This document shows, one piece after another, positions 20,101-31,063 of a stretch of 64,000 nt of DNA. The DNA is taken from contig CAJNDS010002429.1 in assembly GCA_905221605.1 (NCBI GenBank), positions 1 through 64,000 on the forward strand, in the 5' to 3' direction. The notes beneath the pieces were generated by a model. The model saw only the letters and a program-made list of their open reading frames with translations, had not been told where the DNA came from and ran no database searches. The position numbers and the translations under genes were made by a program. This DNA comes from Symbiodinium natans (Eukaryota; Sar; Dinophyceae; Suessiales; Symbiodiniaceae). Every line of letters starts with the position of its first letter. Within the stretch, counting starts at the first letter, position 1.

Positions 20101-22614
20101 GAAGATGTCATGCGGATGGCATGTGGCCTCACCGTCCGTCAACGCCAGCTCGAAGAGGGCGATGGTATTGCTGCCGTACTCGAGGGTGACAAAGCCAGTC
20201 AGAACGACAGAGAAAACAAAGTCAATGAGTGGGAGACACTTCGGCTTTTCATATTCGAAACATTGCTTTCCACAACGACGGAGCTGCTCACCTTTCACGA
20301 GTTCAAGAAGCTGGCCTTGAAGCAGGCAAAAACCCCTAATCTGTCAAAAGAAAACTTGTGGGACGAGATGGAAAACAAATGCGTGATGCGTGCTGGAATT
20401 GTTAAGCACAAGACAAGCAAAGTGAAGCCCGGTGCTTTCATTCCTTTCATGACCTTCGAAAAGACGTTCCGGGAAATCTTGCCTGAGGCCGATGCAGGCA
20501 ACGTGAGGATGGTATTCGAGGAAGAGCACGACATGCAGAGCTTGCGACAGTATGCAGTCACGCACTCGAGTCGGAAGAAGAACTCTCTTTGTTTGCTCGA
20601 GTACCACAAGGTCATGTCCAAGACTGCAGCGGGCGAGTCCAAGAAAGGAAGGCCGGTAGCTGAGCAAGAGGCTGTCACACGAAAACATTCCAGCGCGCTG
20701 CAGAAATTACAGGCTCACGAAAAAAGCATTAAGTGCTTGCTTGATGGCAGTGATGCAAGTGGTTGTGCACGCAGCCCGGGAAGGCGACTCAGAGTGAAAG
20801 GCGTTCTGTCAAAACAGATCACCTATCATTATCCTGATAAGCCAGCCTACACGGTGACGCCTCGTCGGTACGCTGGACTGGGTAGCGCGCAGGCTATGTC
20901 CCGCAGACTCCAGATGCATGTTCTAGAGACACACTCTGCAGATTTAGACATACAAAACTGCTGTTTCTCGCTTACGTACCAGTTGCTGGAGAAGATGAAG
21001 CCGGAGCCAGCTTTACCGAAAGACCTGGGCGAGGTTCTCGAGGAACTTGCTCACAGGCGCGATGACTTCATTCAGAGGCTGCAGTTATCTCGATCAAAAG
21101 GAAAAGATGTGCTGAACGCTATTCTGAATGGTGGAACGCCATCAGAAGATCTAAAAGAAAATGAGGATGTCAGGAAGCTGCAGAGAATTTCATTATACTT
21201 GCGCTGGGTTGCATGTAACATTCTTCACGAGGACTACATGAGCTTGAAGGATCAGAAGGGCAAGAATTTTCCTTCGGCGACAATTTTTTCTTTGTTGTGG
21301 CACGCGGTGGAAGATCGAATTCTTCAGTGCTGGTCAGAGCACGTCCTCGTCGTGGATCCAAAGCCGGCACACCTGTCCTTGCATTTCGATGGCCTTAGAA
21401 TATCGAGAGCATGGACTGCAGACATCCAGAAGTTTTGTGCCTCGAGTGAAAGCATTATCGAACAACAAACAGGCTTCAAAGTGAAGATCGTGGAGAAGAA
21501 ACCCCTGGATTTTTTGTCCGCGATACAGCGCGCGTCAGAAGAAGTTCCTGCGTTAGAATCTCTTCCGGATGTATGTCTTCGTCGAGGCAATTGCATACCA
21601 TGTGCTCTTTGGCATACGACACCTCTGCTGCGAGCTGTCATTGCAGCGTCTCTTCAAAATAGCGAAGTCGCGGAAAACACTGAGGCGGAAGACGCAGGCT
21701 TCAGATGCTATCGCAGCGCCAGCAAGCTTTATCAAGTTGATCTCGCCTGCAGCCTGGGTCTGCCGCCCAAAGGAGTCAGTGCATTTCTGCTTCATTTTGA
21801 AGGCGCCGGAGCTCCGCATTGTGTCGCAGTTGATATGGCTTCAGACGAGACAGCGATCACAGTTCGTGACGGCCGACGTGGCTTCCGACTTTCTCGGAGC
21901 TCTTTCCACGAAGCCTTCGGTTCGGCTGTGGACTCTCGAACTATTGTGTGTTACTGGCCAAGACGATGCAATGAAGACATCCCTGCAGAAGCCTTGCTGC
22001 TCTTAGACATGCAGGCCGGTGCGACGTCGGACACATCGGACGACGAAGGAAACACACTGTTTTCCTTGTCCCCATCGAGGATCGAGTTTGACTCCGAAGA
22101 CCGCCCATTTGTGTCGGACAATATTTTACATTGTCTGGAGACAGAAGTCAAAGAGGTAAGCAGCAATCTGGCAGCTCGCGCGAAAACAAACAACGGAAGA
22201 CGAACATGTCCCTTCTGTCCCTTTCGATCGTTTAGCCGACTTTCATCCCTGAGAACCCATATCACCAAACATCATCGCTTCGAACGTCAGTTCATTCCTT
22301 CAGGAAGCAAGCAAGTAAAGGTTGTGCTGGCACTGTACAATCACGCTGCGTCGTCGCAATGTCGAGCAGAAGCACTTCTTCAGGAAAGCGCATGCATACT
22401 GCGGAATACTGTGGTGCCGCCGCTCTCAGCGTCTATCACTCACATCGACAAGCACATCCGACTGGTCTTCGATCGCACTGGCCCGATGTATGTCAATGTG
22501 AGTGCAGTTGGCGACTCGCTTCATGTGCGACGTGCTCGCAATCTGTATTACACACACACCTTCGCGGATCTCTTGCTGCAGGAGATGACGATGACTCATG
22601 CTCAAGAGCTTTAA
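17147..22614 (+). CDS. PD-(D/E)XK nuclease / SF3 helicase / TV-Pol-like polymerase / Cys-protease / C2H2 fusion
   Basis: Two exons (17,147-17,353 and 17,443-22,614) give 1,792 residues. The 89-base GT-AG intron restores SVTGLL, a usual N-terminal motif of this nuclease family. Nuclease (about 50-330): GTWMHAMLE with H187, SIDLVL D242, VDWKRS D257/K259 and QLNVY Q293, a complete RecB-like set. SF3/D5-like helicase (about 700-900): Walker A GISPGGVGQS at 757-766 with Gln765 in place of Lys, TGQE E811, SADGIMGRKPYG 829-840, ELN N857. Polymerase (about 1,160-1,400): D1236-L-D-I-Q-N, KGKDVLNAILNGG 1288-1300 and H1383-F-D-G, like motifs A, B and C of family-A/TV-Pol enzymes. Protease: GNCIPCALWH C1453, APHCVAV H1528, D1545. 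C2H2 finger C1658, C1661, H1675, H1679. Inferred role: replication of a mobile element. The exon is uninterrupted for over 5 kb, so it is not an old pseudogene. Confidence 0.78.
17354..17442 (+). other. Predicted GT-AG intron (89 bases)
   Basis: Exon 2 ends GGATGCAGT, the intron begins GTCCCC and ends AAGCTGAG, and exon 3 begins GTCACTGG. Both exons are in phase 0. Without splicing the upstream frame closes at TAG (17,366-17,368) and the downstream frame has no earlier ATG than 17,503. With splicing, FEPDGHKYF...IGCS joins VTGLLHEYSQEF, the order seen at the N-terminus of RecB-like nucleases. Confidence 0.7.
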
Positions 22615-22669
22615 GCTGCCTTAGCATTGTTTCTTTTGTATCTTAGTAGATACGCTCATAGAATACTGA

Positions 22670-24106
22670 TGTTATTGTCTAAGCAAGGTGCGAAGCATAT
22701 GGCCTCGCTGTCACATGGCAGCGCACCAGGCCGGTAACAAGCTGTCCACTTTGCTGCCGGCCGACGTCAAGCACTGGCTACCCATGCTCGAGGACATCAC
22801 TATATCACCTTCCTTCACGACAAGAATGAGTGTCATGACTGCTCATCTCGAAGCAGAGCATGAGTGGACATACATTAGCCTGGACGCCACGCTGAAAATA
22901 TGCCTGAAGCTGAAGGGCCAGACATCGTACCGGGCCTCCGCGTCGGCTCGCAACGACGCCCCTTTCGGGGATCAGCTTGCGTGGAGACGCTTGCTAACGG
23001 TAAGGGGTCGTTCGGGAGCTGTTCTACTTCTTCAGCCTTTACAGACAGAGAAGTCAGAGCACGTGCTGGAAGCCTTGCAAGAAACTTTCACAGAGCGACA
23101 GCTCAGTTGTGTTGAGTATATAGCGACTGATAGTCCATCTGCAAAATTCTACTCGCTTGCAAAGTACACGTGCCCGAACTTAAAAGGCATGATGCTGGAC
23201 CCTATTCATCTGGCGATTGTCTACGAGTATGGGCACTGGAACAAGCGCACGCCCGGATCGAAAACTCTGCGAGGCATCCTGAAGAAAACCTGCGCAGTCG
23301 ACGATTCCGTGCGTCTGAGGCTGCAGATGACCTTGTACGACGGCGACATGTCCAGACCTTTAGATGAAGCAGAAGCAAAGTATAGGGACATGATTTTGTC
23401 GATGGATATGCCTGCCGAAGAAACAAATGCAGTCCTGGGAGGAATGGATTGCGAGACGCCGCTGCGCAGTAGACTGGAGTTCATCCAAGGGGTTGCTGCC
23501 GTCTGTTCGCGATACTCGCGTGAGGTCGCGCGCAAAGCGGCAGGACCCAACAAGGAAATCTACAAGATCCTGTTTGCTGCGTGCGCGCCGGATAGGCTGG
23601 AATGGTTGCTAAACAATGTTCGAGTGCGTCGTGCATTACCTAGACAGCAGCTGCATTTCTTGCCCAGCGGGACTTCTGGCAATGAGGCCCTGCACGCGGA
23701 GATTAATTCGTGGTCGAGAAGCACGAACACGCTTCATCGCTCCACTTTAGCATTGAAGCTCCGATACTATCGTTACATAAAAGTGTCTGCTCATTACCTT
23801 GCCACGCACTTTCCTTTGGCACACATTGTGTCAGAGACTGTGTTGTTAAGCAAAGCGGCTAGTAATTCCATTTGGTCGGATGATGATTGGATGACGTGGT
23901 GCTCCGAACAAAACACTTCTGGCAGACAGAAGAAGGCCGATTTGCCTCTTGTCAAAGCTCGTCAAAATGAAGCTGCTTTGGTGAGAGCTTGGGTCAAAAA
24001 GCGACCAGCTGCCCAAGGCAGTAAGGTCCGCAAGGTGAAAAGAACTCCTCTTCGGGTCATCCGGCACCACACATTGCGTAGCTCTGGTGTGAAGAGTAAG
24101 TCGTAA
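22670..24106 (+). mobile_element. DDE (RNase H-fold) transposase
   Basis: A 463-residue frame runs from the ATG at 22,715; the frame is open back to 22,670, so an upstream exon or trans-splice site (GTCTAAG/CAAGG) is possible. Candidate catalytic residues: D57 in YISLDATLK, D139 in YIATDSPSAKF, then LDPIHLA (D162, H165), and E324 or E329 in GTSGNEALHAEIN. This order (D, D, a D..H pair, then E in a helix) matches MULE/IS256-like RNase H-fold transposases; I cannot name the superfamily. The tail from about 430 is very basic (KKRPAAQGSKVRKVKR), suiting DNA or nuclear binding. The gene starts about 100 bases after the stop of the replication fusion on the same strand. AATAAA lies at about 24,162. 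Intact reading frame. Confidence 0.72.
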
Positions 24107-24109
24107 GCT

Positions 24110-25130
24110 ATGACTTACAGTCGCGGACTTGATCTTCCCGCGGCAGGATTCCTGCGTGCGCAAATAAAAAGAGACTTACATGTTGCTGTGCTGGTTTATA
24201 ACAAGAACAGCAAGCTTGCGTCACAGTCATGCGTGCTAAGGAAATGGTTGTATTACTCTTACGCGCCACGTGAACGTGGTGCAATCATCATAACAGCGGA
24301 AACACCAATGATACGTTTTTTTTCCAGCTTGAAATTGATTTATTTTCTGTCTAACAACATGAATGGTTCAAGTAATGAAAATCTGCTAGTCAGTAGTAGA
24401 CAACATTCGCAACTGATTTTTTCTGCTGGTTGAGGTGTTAATAGCATTAATGAAAGCTTGCAATAATTTTCCAGCGTCGTGCGAAAATTCAATCTATATA
24501 CATGGACATATATTCCTTAGTCTCGGCATGCGTCGCAGAGATACCGTTCATCTCTCATCGTACACGTGTGAACTTATCCAAATAAAAGCAATTAATTCGA
24601 GCCGAGGATACGAGCATACTGCGAGCCACTATGTCTTCATTATATTCGGAGTGCGCCGCGCCGCCTCCCACTAATGTGTAATCTCGTTATTGTGTTACTT
24701 GTGTAAACAAAATCAATCAATGCATGCCGAGAATACGAGAATACTGTGAGCAGATATCTCTTCATTTTTCCCGGAGTACGCACCGCCACATCCCGCCTTG
24801 CCGCGTTGCTACGTTTTGTTTTTATTTCTTAAATTAGTATCTTCATCACGTTTTCAACAGTGTACTTTCGTGTTATTGAAGTAACTGCAATGATTTGCAT
24901 ATTTCGGTCTTATAGTTCTATATATTTATTTATTTATTGATGCGAGGCGTTTATGTTATTCACGCACACAGTACTCGTATATTTTTACTTGTTTTCTTAA
25001 TTATGTTGCGTAGACGTTTTGATAATAAATACTGACTACCTACTCTACGTAGCCCAAAAAAATACATTAATAATAACCACCTCAGAACGAAGCATGTAAC
25101 TGCGGTCTTGTTTTCTTACTTAAAGACTAG
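24110..25130. other. Non-coding right flank of the transposon-like region
   Basis: No gene supported. AT-rich DNA, with AAATAAAAA at about 24,162 and several ATTTATT words. The right end of the element should lie here or just beyond. I compared it by eye with 9,390-10,000 and found no convincing terminal inverted repeat. Confidence 0.4.
24595..24800. repeat. Two-copy direct repeat, spacing 125 bp, right of the transposase
   Basis: GCCGAGGATACGAGCATACTG at 24,601 is repeated as GCCGAGAATACGAGAATACTG at 24,726. Similarity continues through TCTTCATT, CGGAGT and CGCC. The copies are diverged. This is a candidate subterminal repeat of the element. Confidence 0.75.
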
Positions 25131-25384
25131 TAGTGTTTTATGTTTTTTGTCTACACCATGTTCCGAGCTTGGGCGGGCTTGCGTGTATATGTATCATACT
25201 AAATACTTTGCGCTGGCAATGTTTTAGTTCAAGTCTTATCCAAAACTCGACTTGCAAAAACTTTTTTCTTGCCCACCCACCTGTTTGACAGCAAAAAAAA
25301 AAGGTAGATATGTGCGTCGTCTCGTCCCTGTGCATATTCTTACACATATAATAATATTTATATATGTATTTAGACTAGGTCTTT

Positions 25385-25455
25385 GTTGTAGTAAAGGAAA
25401 GCACAAGACAAAATAGACCTTAAAGGTTGCGGGCTCATATATATATACAGATAGA
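25385..25455 (-). repeat. Dispersed repeat, inverted relative to a copy at 3,785-3,850
   Basis: On the minus strand the sequence reads TATATATATATGAG, then AACCTTTAAGGTCTATTTTG. At 3,788-3,830 the plus strand reads TATATATATATGAG, then AACCTTTCGGGTCTATTTTG. The core differs at only two positions, and weaker similarity continues (GCTTTCC / GCTTGCT). It is probably a short interspersed family in this genome. Confidence 0.6.
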
Positions 25456-25897
25456 TACACTTACAAAGACTGGTGCACACAGGATCTTTGTTTGTCACAT
25501 TTTTGAGACAACGTACACATCGAAGCCTTGATACTCCCAACATGTCTTCATGCCCCTGCTCAGAACCTCAAAATGAGGATACAAAAGCAAAGACCTTGGA
25601 TTTTATGTGCAGTCTTGTCAGGGCAAACATCGACTTTTAACCTCGCAGAGTGGAATCCCGACCTAATTTGGCCACGCTCCTCCAACATCCTCTAAGCAGG
25701 TCTAGGCAGTCTCAGTTTGCGTTCATTGCTCTCCTGTTGGTGCACAGCACAGCGAAAGGCTCATGTGATCTCTGACAACCTATGCCATAGCAACAGATTC
25801 GTGTTGGATTCGGTACAATTGTGTACCAGTGTGTACCCTATCATTCTCTTGAGACTTCCAACGGGAGAGCTCCGGTGTACAAAACATTTGAGGTGTA

Positions 25898-26749
25898 TTA
25901 CTGCAGTGCACACCTCGAATTGGATGCTCGGCGCGTCTCTGGGACCACAGGCTGCGGCCTAATTTCCTTTGCAAGGACATCAAAAATTGCATAGTCTATG
26001 GCTTCTCCAACACCGGTGCCTTCCTTGGCAGAGGTTTCGAAGTAAGTCATTCCATTCTCGCGAGCGTATTGCTCTGCTTCTTTTCGAGAGATCTTTCTGC
26101 ACTCCACAAGGTCGGCCTTGTTCCCGATCAGCAACTTTGTGGGAATGGCCTGAGCTTCCGGAAAGCGAAGCCAATCGGTGATGTCAAGAAGGGATCTTGG
26201 GTTCGTCAAGTCGAGGACCAAGAGAATGGCCTCTTTCCTGCGGAAATAGACCGATGTTATTGTTCGGAAACGCTCCTTCCCTGCAGGCTGATCCCAAAGC
26301 ATAACTTTCACTGGGACATCGTGGGCCATCACCCTCGCAACCTGGAAGTCAATCCCTATGGAGTGCATCATCGTGCGATCATTGAATGTATCATGGCAAT
26401 ACCTGTAGAGGAGGCTTGTTTTGCCAGCCCTGTGCTCTCCAAAGAGTCCAAGATGCATGGTTCGGCATGCTTCTGGTAGAGACGCCTTTCGCTCTGTGCG
26501 CCAGGACTGCACGACTTGCTGCATCTCCAGGAGTGCTGGAGCTTGCACGCCAAGCTGGCACAGAACTTCGGACTCTTCAAGCGACCGTCCTTTAAACACT
26601 AAAACCCTCTTCAAAGATGGGTTTTCGGATTCGTGCGGCACAGCTTCCAGGATGTCTTCAACTCGAGCAGTTTCAGGCAGCTGAACTTCACCGATGAGCT
26701 TGCCAGACAGCTGTTGCACCCGAACGCTGTACTCGTACTTCCGCGCCAT
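25898..26749 (-). CDS. Ubiquitin-like domain / Rab-type small GTPase with CAAX end
   Basis: A 283-residue frame runs from the ATG at 26,749. The frame is open further upstream to a GTG at 26,965, but that extension is Cys/Arg-rich and not conserved-looking. Residues 5-80 look ubiquitin-like (VQQLSGKLIGEVQL, VFKGRSLEESEVL). Residues 97-262 are a Rab/Ras-type G domain: P-loop GEHRAGKTS 104-112, switch I HSIGIDF 129-135, G3 WDQPAGKERF 152-161, GNKADL 209-214 and ETSAKEG 238-244. The end SRCALQ has Cys280 in a CAAX box, so prenylation and membrane attachment are expected. G3 is odd: the usual DTAGQ is DQPAGK, one residue longer with Lys where the catalytic Gln belongs, which suggests poor GTP hydrolysis. 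The usual switch-I Thr is Ser. No introns are seen. Probably a vesicle-traffic or signalling regulator. Confidence 0.85.
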   Translation of the reverse strand: MARKYEYSVRVQQLSGKLIGEVQLPETARVEDILEAVPHESENPSLKRVLVFKGRSLEESEVLCQLGVQAPALLEMQQVVQSWRTERKASLPEACRTMHLGLFGEHRAGKTSLLYRYCHDTFNDRTMMHSIGIDFQVARVMAHDVPVKVMLWDQPAGKERFRTITSVYFRRKEAILLVLDLTNPRSLLDITDWLRFPEAQAIPTKLLIGNKADLVECRKISRKEAEQYARENGMTYFETSAKEGTGVGEAIDYAIFDVLAKEIRPQPVVPETRRASNSRCALQ

Positions 26750-26969
26750 GGACGATCTTGGACTCACCTCACCTGAGCCTGGGCCTCGCCAGGCTTTGCA
26801 GGTGAAAGGCTGAGCTACGGCAACTTGAGAGTTTGTCACCACATGTGTCCACAAAGAAGCAAGACAAGTTGCGGAATCTCGCTGTGGCACAGGGCACTTA
26901 GCCACCAGAAGGCTGATCAACTTGGCCTTGAGCTCCGCTGCTCTCTTTGCCCTCTTTCTGCGCACCTGT

Positions 26970-28910
26970 AGCAGCTTGCGCCCTGTGACTGCTCAGTGGA
27001 CGCTGTCAAGCTGTCAAGGTCCACATAAATGAATGAATCGAGATGACACGAGAAGCCAATACAATTTGCACAAAAGTGCTGAGCAATCGAGTAACTCCAA
27101 TCAGTACCTGTCACCGTGGCATTGTCTGGGTGGCCAGCCCCGCCCTCCGGCAGCAAAGCCAGCAGGTGCTTCACGCCGGCCTCCGCGTTCAGAGTTCTTG
27201 CAGATCAACCCCAGCTGAGTGTTGCGAGGGATCAACCAAAGTCAAAAAAGGATCAAACAAAATCAAGCCCCCAGGCTCCAAACATTGTAATGCACAGCCT
27301 CCTGTCTGCTGACTACTGCTGACCATCAAACACAGCCATACGGTGAATGCCAGCATTTCTGCCCATTTGCTAGCTGCGAACACGGTGCATTACAGCGTTT
27401 CTGCCTATTTACAGGCTTCAAGTCGACTCTGATCTCGACGGGCCTCTCGACGCGAACTGATCCTTGCCACCTGACAGCAAAGGCCAAACATTTTCTTACT
27501 TGACTTCCGATGCTGGCTTCTTAAGCGTTCCGAAGCATCGGATGTTGCAAGAGCTCTTTCCCTCGCGCTGTAGCAGGTCAGCAGAAGCCAAATCGTAGAT
27601 GTTGATGCGATGGGCAGCACCACCATCTGCGACCTGATGCAACTAGATGGTTTGGTTGCCGAGTTGAGATGGGTGGCGTTTACTCCTCGAGCTTCACATG
27701 CATGTATCCCGACACAACCCCCCTTTATTCCCCAAACAGTCTATTGTTGAGGTTCTACATTCATTTAAGGATTGCTGACATTCTGACAACAGCTGGCGGG
27801 TGCCTGGGCTCCTTGTCTCCCTTTGTCTCCCTTTGTCTGCCTTTGTCTCCCGTCATGTGGGTGGCTTTGCCGGGTTGCTGTACTCCTCGCCTCCCTGTGT
27901 CTCTCTTCGTCTCCCTTTGTCTCCCGTCGTCTCCACTGTTTCCCTTTGACTGTTTGGGGTCTTCGGTGGTGTAATTTCTTTCTTTCTTGGGGGCCCTCAA
28001 ACCATCACCCTTCATTCCTTGCTTCCCTTCCTTCCTTCCTCTGCACAGAGTCCCCCAGGAGACTGCCCGGGAGGGCAGTGCTCTGCCGGTTCGGTCCGTT
28101 TGTGGGACAAGTCGATGTGTCGGTTGGAGGTGGGGTACAAAACGCCGTAACACCATATCACACCACACGACTCCCGAAGTTCCTCGCTTGTTTCTGGGCC
28201 TTTGCCCCGACTTATGTGTGCGCTTCCGGAAAGATTGCAGCAGTACTGTGGAGTTAGCAGACGACTCAACTTCGCTCGGGATTCACTGGCCTACTCTCCC
28301 ACTGGGTTCTGTGCAGCAGGCTCTTACTGTCTTACCGCCATGTACAAGTTTCCTTTCAGGAACCAGACGGCATGGAGGATTCTCGGGTTGCGCATCAACC
28401 TCTCTCTCTTTCTTTCTGTCCTTCTTTCTTTCTTGCGGCCAGGGGGTCAAGCCCCCGCGCAGTCGCACGCCCTCGCGTTTGGAGGCTTGTGGCGAGGTGG
28501 GGTTGGACCCCAATCCCATTTAGGACGTGACAAACCGCATCCCCGGCTCTCTCTCCCTCTCTCTCCCCCTCCCGTCCTTCATTGAAAAAATCCCCCGTGT
28601 GAACACACACACACACACATCCAAAACCCCCGGTTGTCGCGGACCGCGCGCGAAACCATCTGCTACAGACCTATGCAAACGCCCGTCTTGATACAGACCT
28701 CTGTCGCGCGCATGCACGACTGGAAGCCAAAAGGGGAAACAAGACAACAACAAGCAGGTCTGTCGCAAAACCCCGGGCATTGATGCATGCCCTATGTAAC
28801 GGGGTATGTCGCGTGTGTGGGCCACGACCCTGTTACAAGCAATTAATATTGGCACACGGCCATATGGGGCTCGAGCCGCATTACCAGGTGGCTTCATGAC
28901 ATGGTCCGGC
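26970..28910. other. Non-coding; CT-rich and low-complexity stretches
   Basis: No supported gene. 27,810-28,060 is strongly strand-asymmetric, rich in TGTCTCCCT and CTTCCTTCC words. 28,390-28,440 and 28,540-28,620 are CT-rich with a short CA run. Frames here are artefacts of that composition. Confidence 0.5.
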
Positions 28911-28918
28911 TGCGAGTC

Positions 28919-29013
28919 TTAGTCGTTGGCAGGAGGCAGCGCCGTGTAGCGCAGCTGCAGCGCGATTCCTTCATCCTTGCAGAAGTTCCTCGGTGATTCG
29001 CCAGGTTGCAGCT
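28919..29013 (-). CDS. Possible terminal exon, unknown protein
   Basis: After TGCATTTGCAG (acceptor-like on the minus strand) the frame reads LQPGESPRNFCKDEG, then IALQLRYTALPPAND and a stop. The end is well behaved for a C-terminus. No family recognised; upstream exons are not identified. Confidence 0.35.
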
Positions 29014-29169
29014 GCAAATGCACAGATCTGAGTTGCATCAGAAAACTGCACGCCTCGAGGCAAGCGAGCTCACCCATTCCATTCCCTCCCCCGTCCTGCC
29101 AATATTTAAATTCAAAATTTAAACGATGGAAATGAGGCAAGCACTTCGGGAGGCTGTTCAACGATGCGC

Positions 29170-30400
29170 GCCTACAAGCGGCTGCAGTTGACTGTCGCAG
29201 TAAGCTATCGGTGCCTTGCTTTGATTGTCAACATCTCTCCTGCACGTTGCGTTGTCTTCGCAAGAAGTCCTTGTTTCGATACACAAACGACCCTTGACTA
29301 AAGGTAGCAATTCTGCACGGTAAGAATGCAAGTGTGCACCAGATTTTTGACAAAATCGGAAGTAAACGCATAAGAAAGTAGAAGTGTTCTCCACCGACTG
29401 TGTCTTGTTCAAGATCAACCCACAACACAAGGAACAAATCTGCATTATGCATTTGTCCAACGACGACCATGTGTTTTGGAGACAGCGATTTGCTACAAAT
29501 TGCAAGGAGCTTGCGTTTCCACAACGGAACCGGCCGTTTGGACAAATGCGCAGCTTTCTCTTGGAAAGACATTGGAAGGGACATGTCGCTGTCGTCTTAC
29601 CATGTTGCCGCATGGCGACTCATAAGATTTGCAGCCCAGGGTCTCAAATGTTTCCTCGCCCAAATCTGGCCGTTGAACAACTGCCTTGGCTGACAGCTTG
29701 ATTTCAGCCGCAAGCCAGCAGCACTCGCAGCCAGCTGGCAACTTGGGGCCTTTTTTGCGTCTAAGACGTACTTCCGCCATATGCCACCGGCTGGCCTCTT
29801 TTGTCCGCAAACTCTCTCAGCTGCAAATTGCGCTTGCAACGCAAAGACCACTTTTTTGACCGACCATGCAAAAGTGCAACTCATTAATTGGCAAGGCCGA
29901 CTGAGGCCCTGATCACTAATTGGACCCAGAAGAAGGTATTAGACATCATAGCGGACAAAATAATTTCAGCAGGACTGGGTAGCCGAACCGTCGCCCAGTC
30001 CGCCCAGTGCTGCTATGTCGGTTACGCGCCTGCACGCCAACGCTGCCAGCTCCTCACCGTGCTCACACCATGAGGAGACTCACTCGAATTCGCCAACTGG
30101 CAGCACACGCTGCGTTGGCATATACGATCATATACGCCATTTGCACAGCAAAAACAAACCGAAGTGCTTGGAAATGCTACGCAACGCAATGGCACCGAGA
30201 CATGCGCACCAGGATTTGAGGACTGGCGCTTTGGACTTGAATCGGTACAAAGGGGCCCCACCCCGCTCAAGGAGTTGCATGCGGCTGAAACTGATGAAGC
30301 TGATGAAGCTTGCTGTGTCTCATCCCCGTCTCATCCGTCTCGCTGGACCTTGCCCAGGGACTGCAGGGATTGCGACATTGCCTGCAGACCAGCACTGCGC
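29170..30400. other. No supported gene
   Basis: Frames on both strands are short, Cys-rich and without motifs. The minus frame at 29,158-29,613 and the plus frame at 29,384-29,701 overlap each other and neither stands out. Nothing else seen. Confidence 0.4.
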
Positions 30401-30403
30401 GAA

Positions 30404-30676
30404 TCAAAGATGTTTCTCATTCAGCCGGAGCAGTTCTGACATCCCCGTTCTACATTTACTACATTGCTCGTTACATGCTCGGCCCAGCACCTTCTCAATG
30501 TCATCTGACTTCATCGAGGATTGCTGGCGGAGGAGCTGAGGCTTCTTTTTGTCCTTTGCAGCCTTGGTACGCTGCAAGCTATTGCAAGCTGCATTCCACC
30601 ACATTTTGAGCTCAAGTTGAAGCTCTCTTTGAGTTATCTTTGCCCAACGTCTTTCAGGATGAGTGGTTGCCGCCAT
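30404..30676 (-). CDS. Basic helical protein, first coding exon
   Basis: The ATG at 30,676 lies in a good context (CACCATGG). The frame reads MAATTHPERRWAKITQRELQ, then LKMWWNAACNSLQ, AAKDKKKPQLLRQQSS and MKSDDIEKVLGRACNEQC. It is rich in Lys, Arg, Gln and Glu and looks helical. The last 15 codons after NEQC look weaker, so an exon end near 30,450 is likely. Function unknown. Confidence 0.5.
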   Translation of the reverse strand: MAATTHPERRWAKITQRELQLELKMWWNAACNSLQRTKAAKDKKKPQLLRQQSSMKSDDIEKVLGRACNEQCSKCRTGMSELLRLNEKHL

Positions 30677-31063
30677 GGTGCTGGTGACTTCGACGGTGAT
30701 GTTCGCCCTTGAGCATGTGGCGCATGGCTGACGAGCATTGCGTTCAAAGACTCGGTGCCCAGGCCACTTCGACCTCTGAGCATTGCAGGTTCGATCGGGT
30801 CTGAGGGCGACTGCTCTTGTGCTACAGTACTGTTACAATCCAAGCCGCACATCAGGTCCATCAACCGGGTCACTTCCTGTACTGCCGTGATGCCTGCCAG
30901 TGCTACAATTTTCCTGGACTTTGGCCGCTCCTCCGTGTTTGCAACTCTTGCCCTGCATCTTCTTTTCTGGGTTTGGATACGTGTGGGGCACAGTGCACCT
31001 TTGCCTAGCCCAAGCTAGTTGCAAGCCTTCTTGCCGCGGTGTGCGACTCTGTGCAAATTTCAC

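Noticed and set aside
9390-25130. Terminal inverted repeats of the transposon
   Set aside because: By eye no matching inverted ends could be found between 9,390-10,000 and 24,200-25,140; boundaries are left open.
27800-28060. Plus-strand frames rich in Leu/Ser/Pro resembling membrane proteins
   Set aside because: The sequence is a CT-rich, strand-asymmetric low-complexity tract; frames come from TGTCTCCCT repeats.
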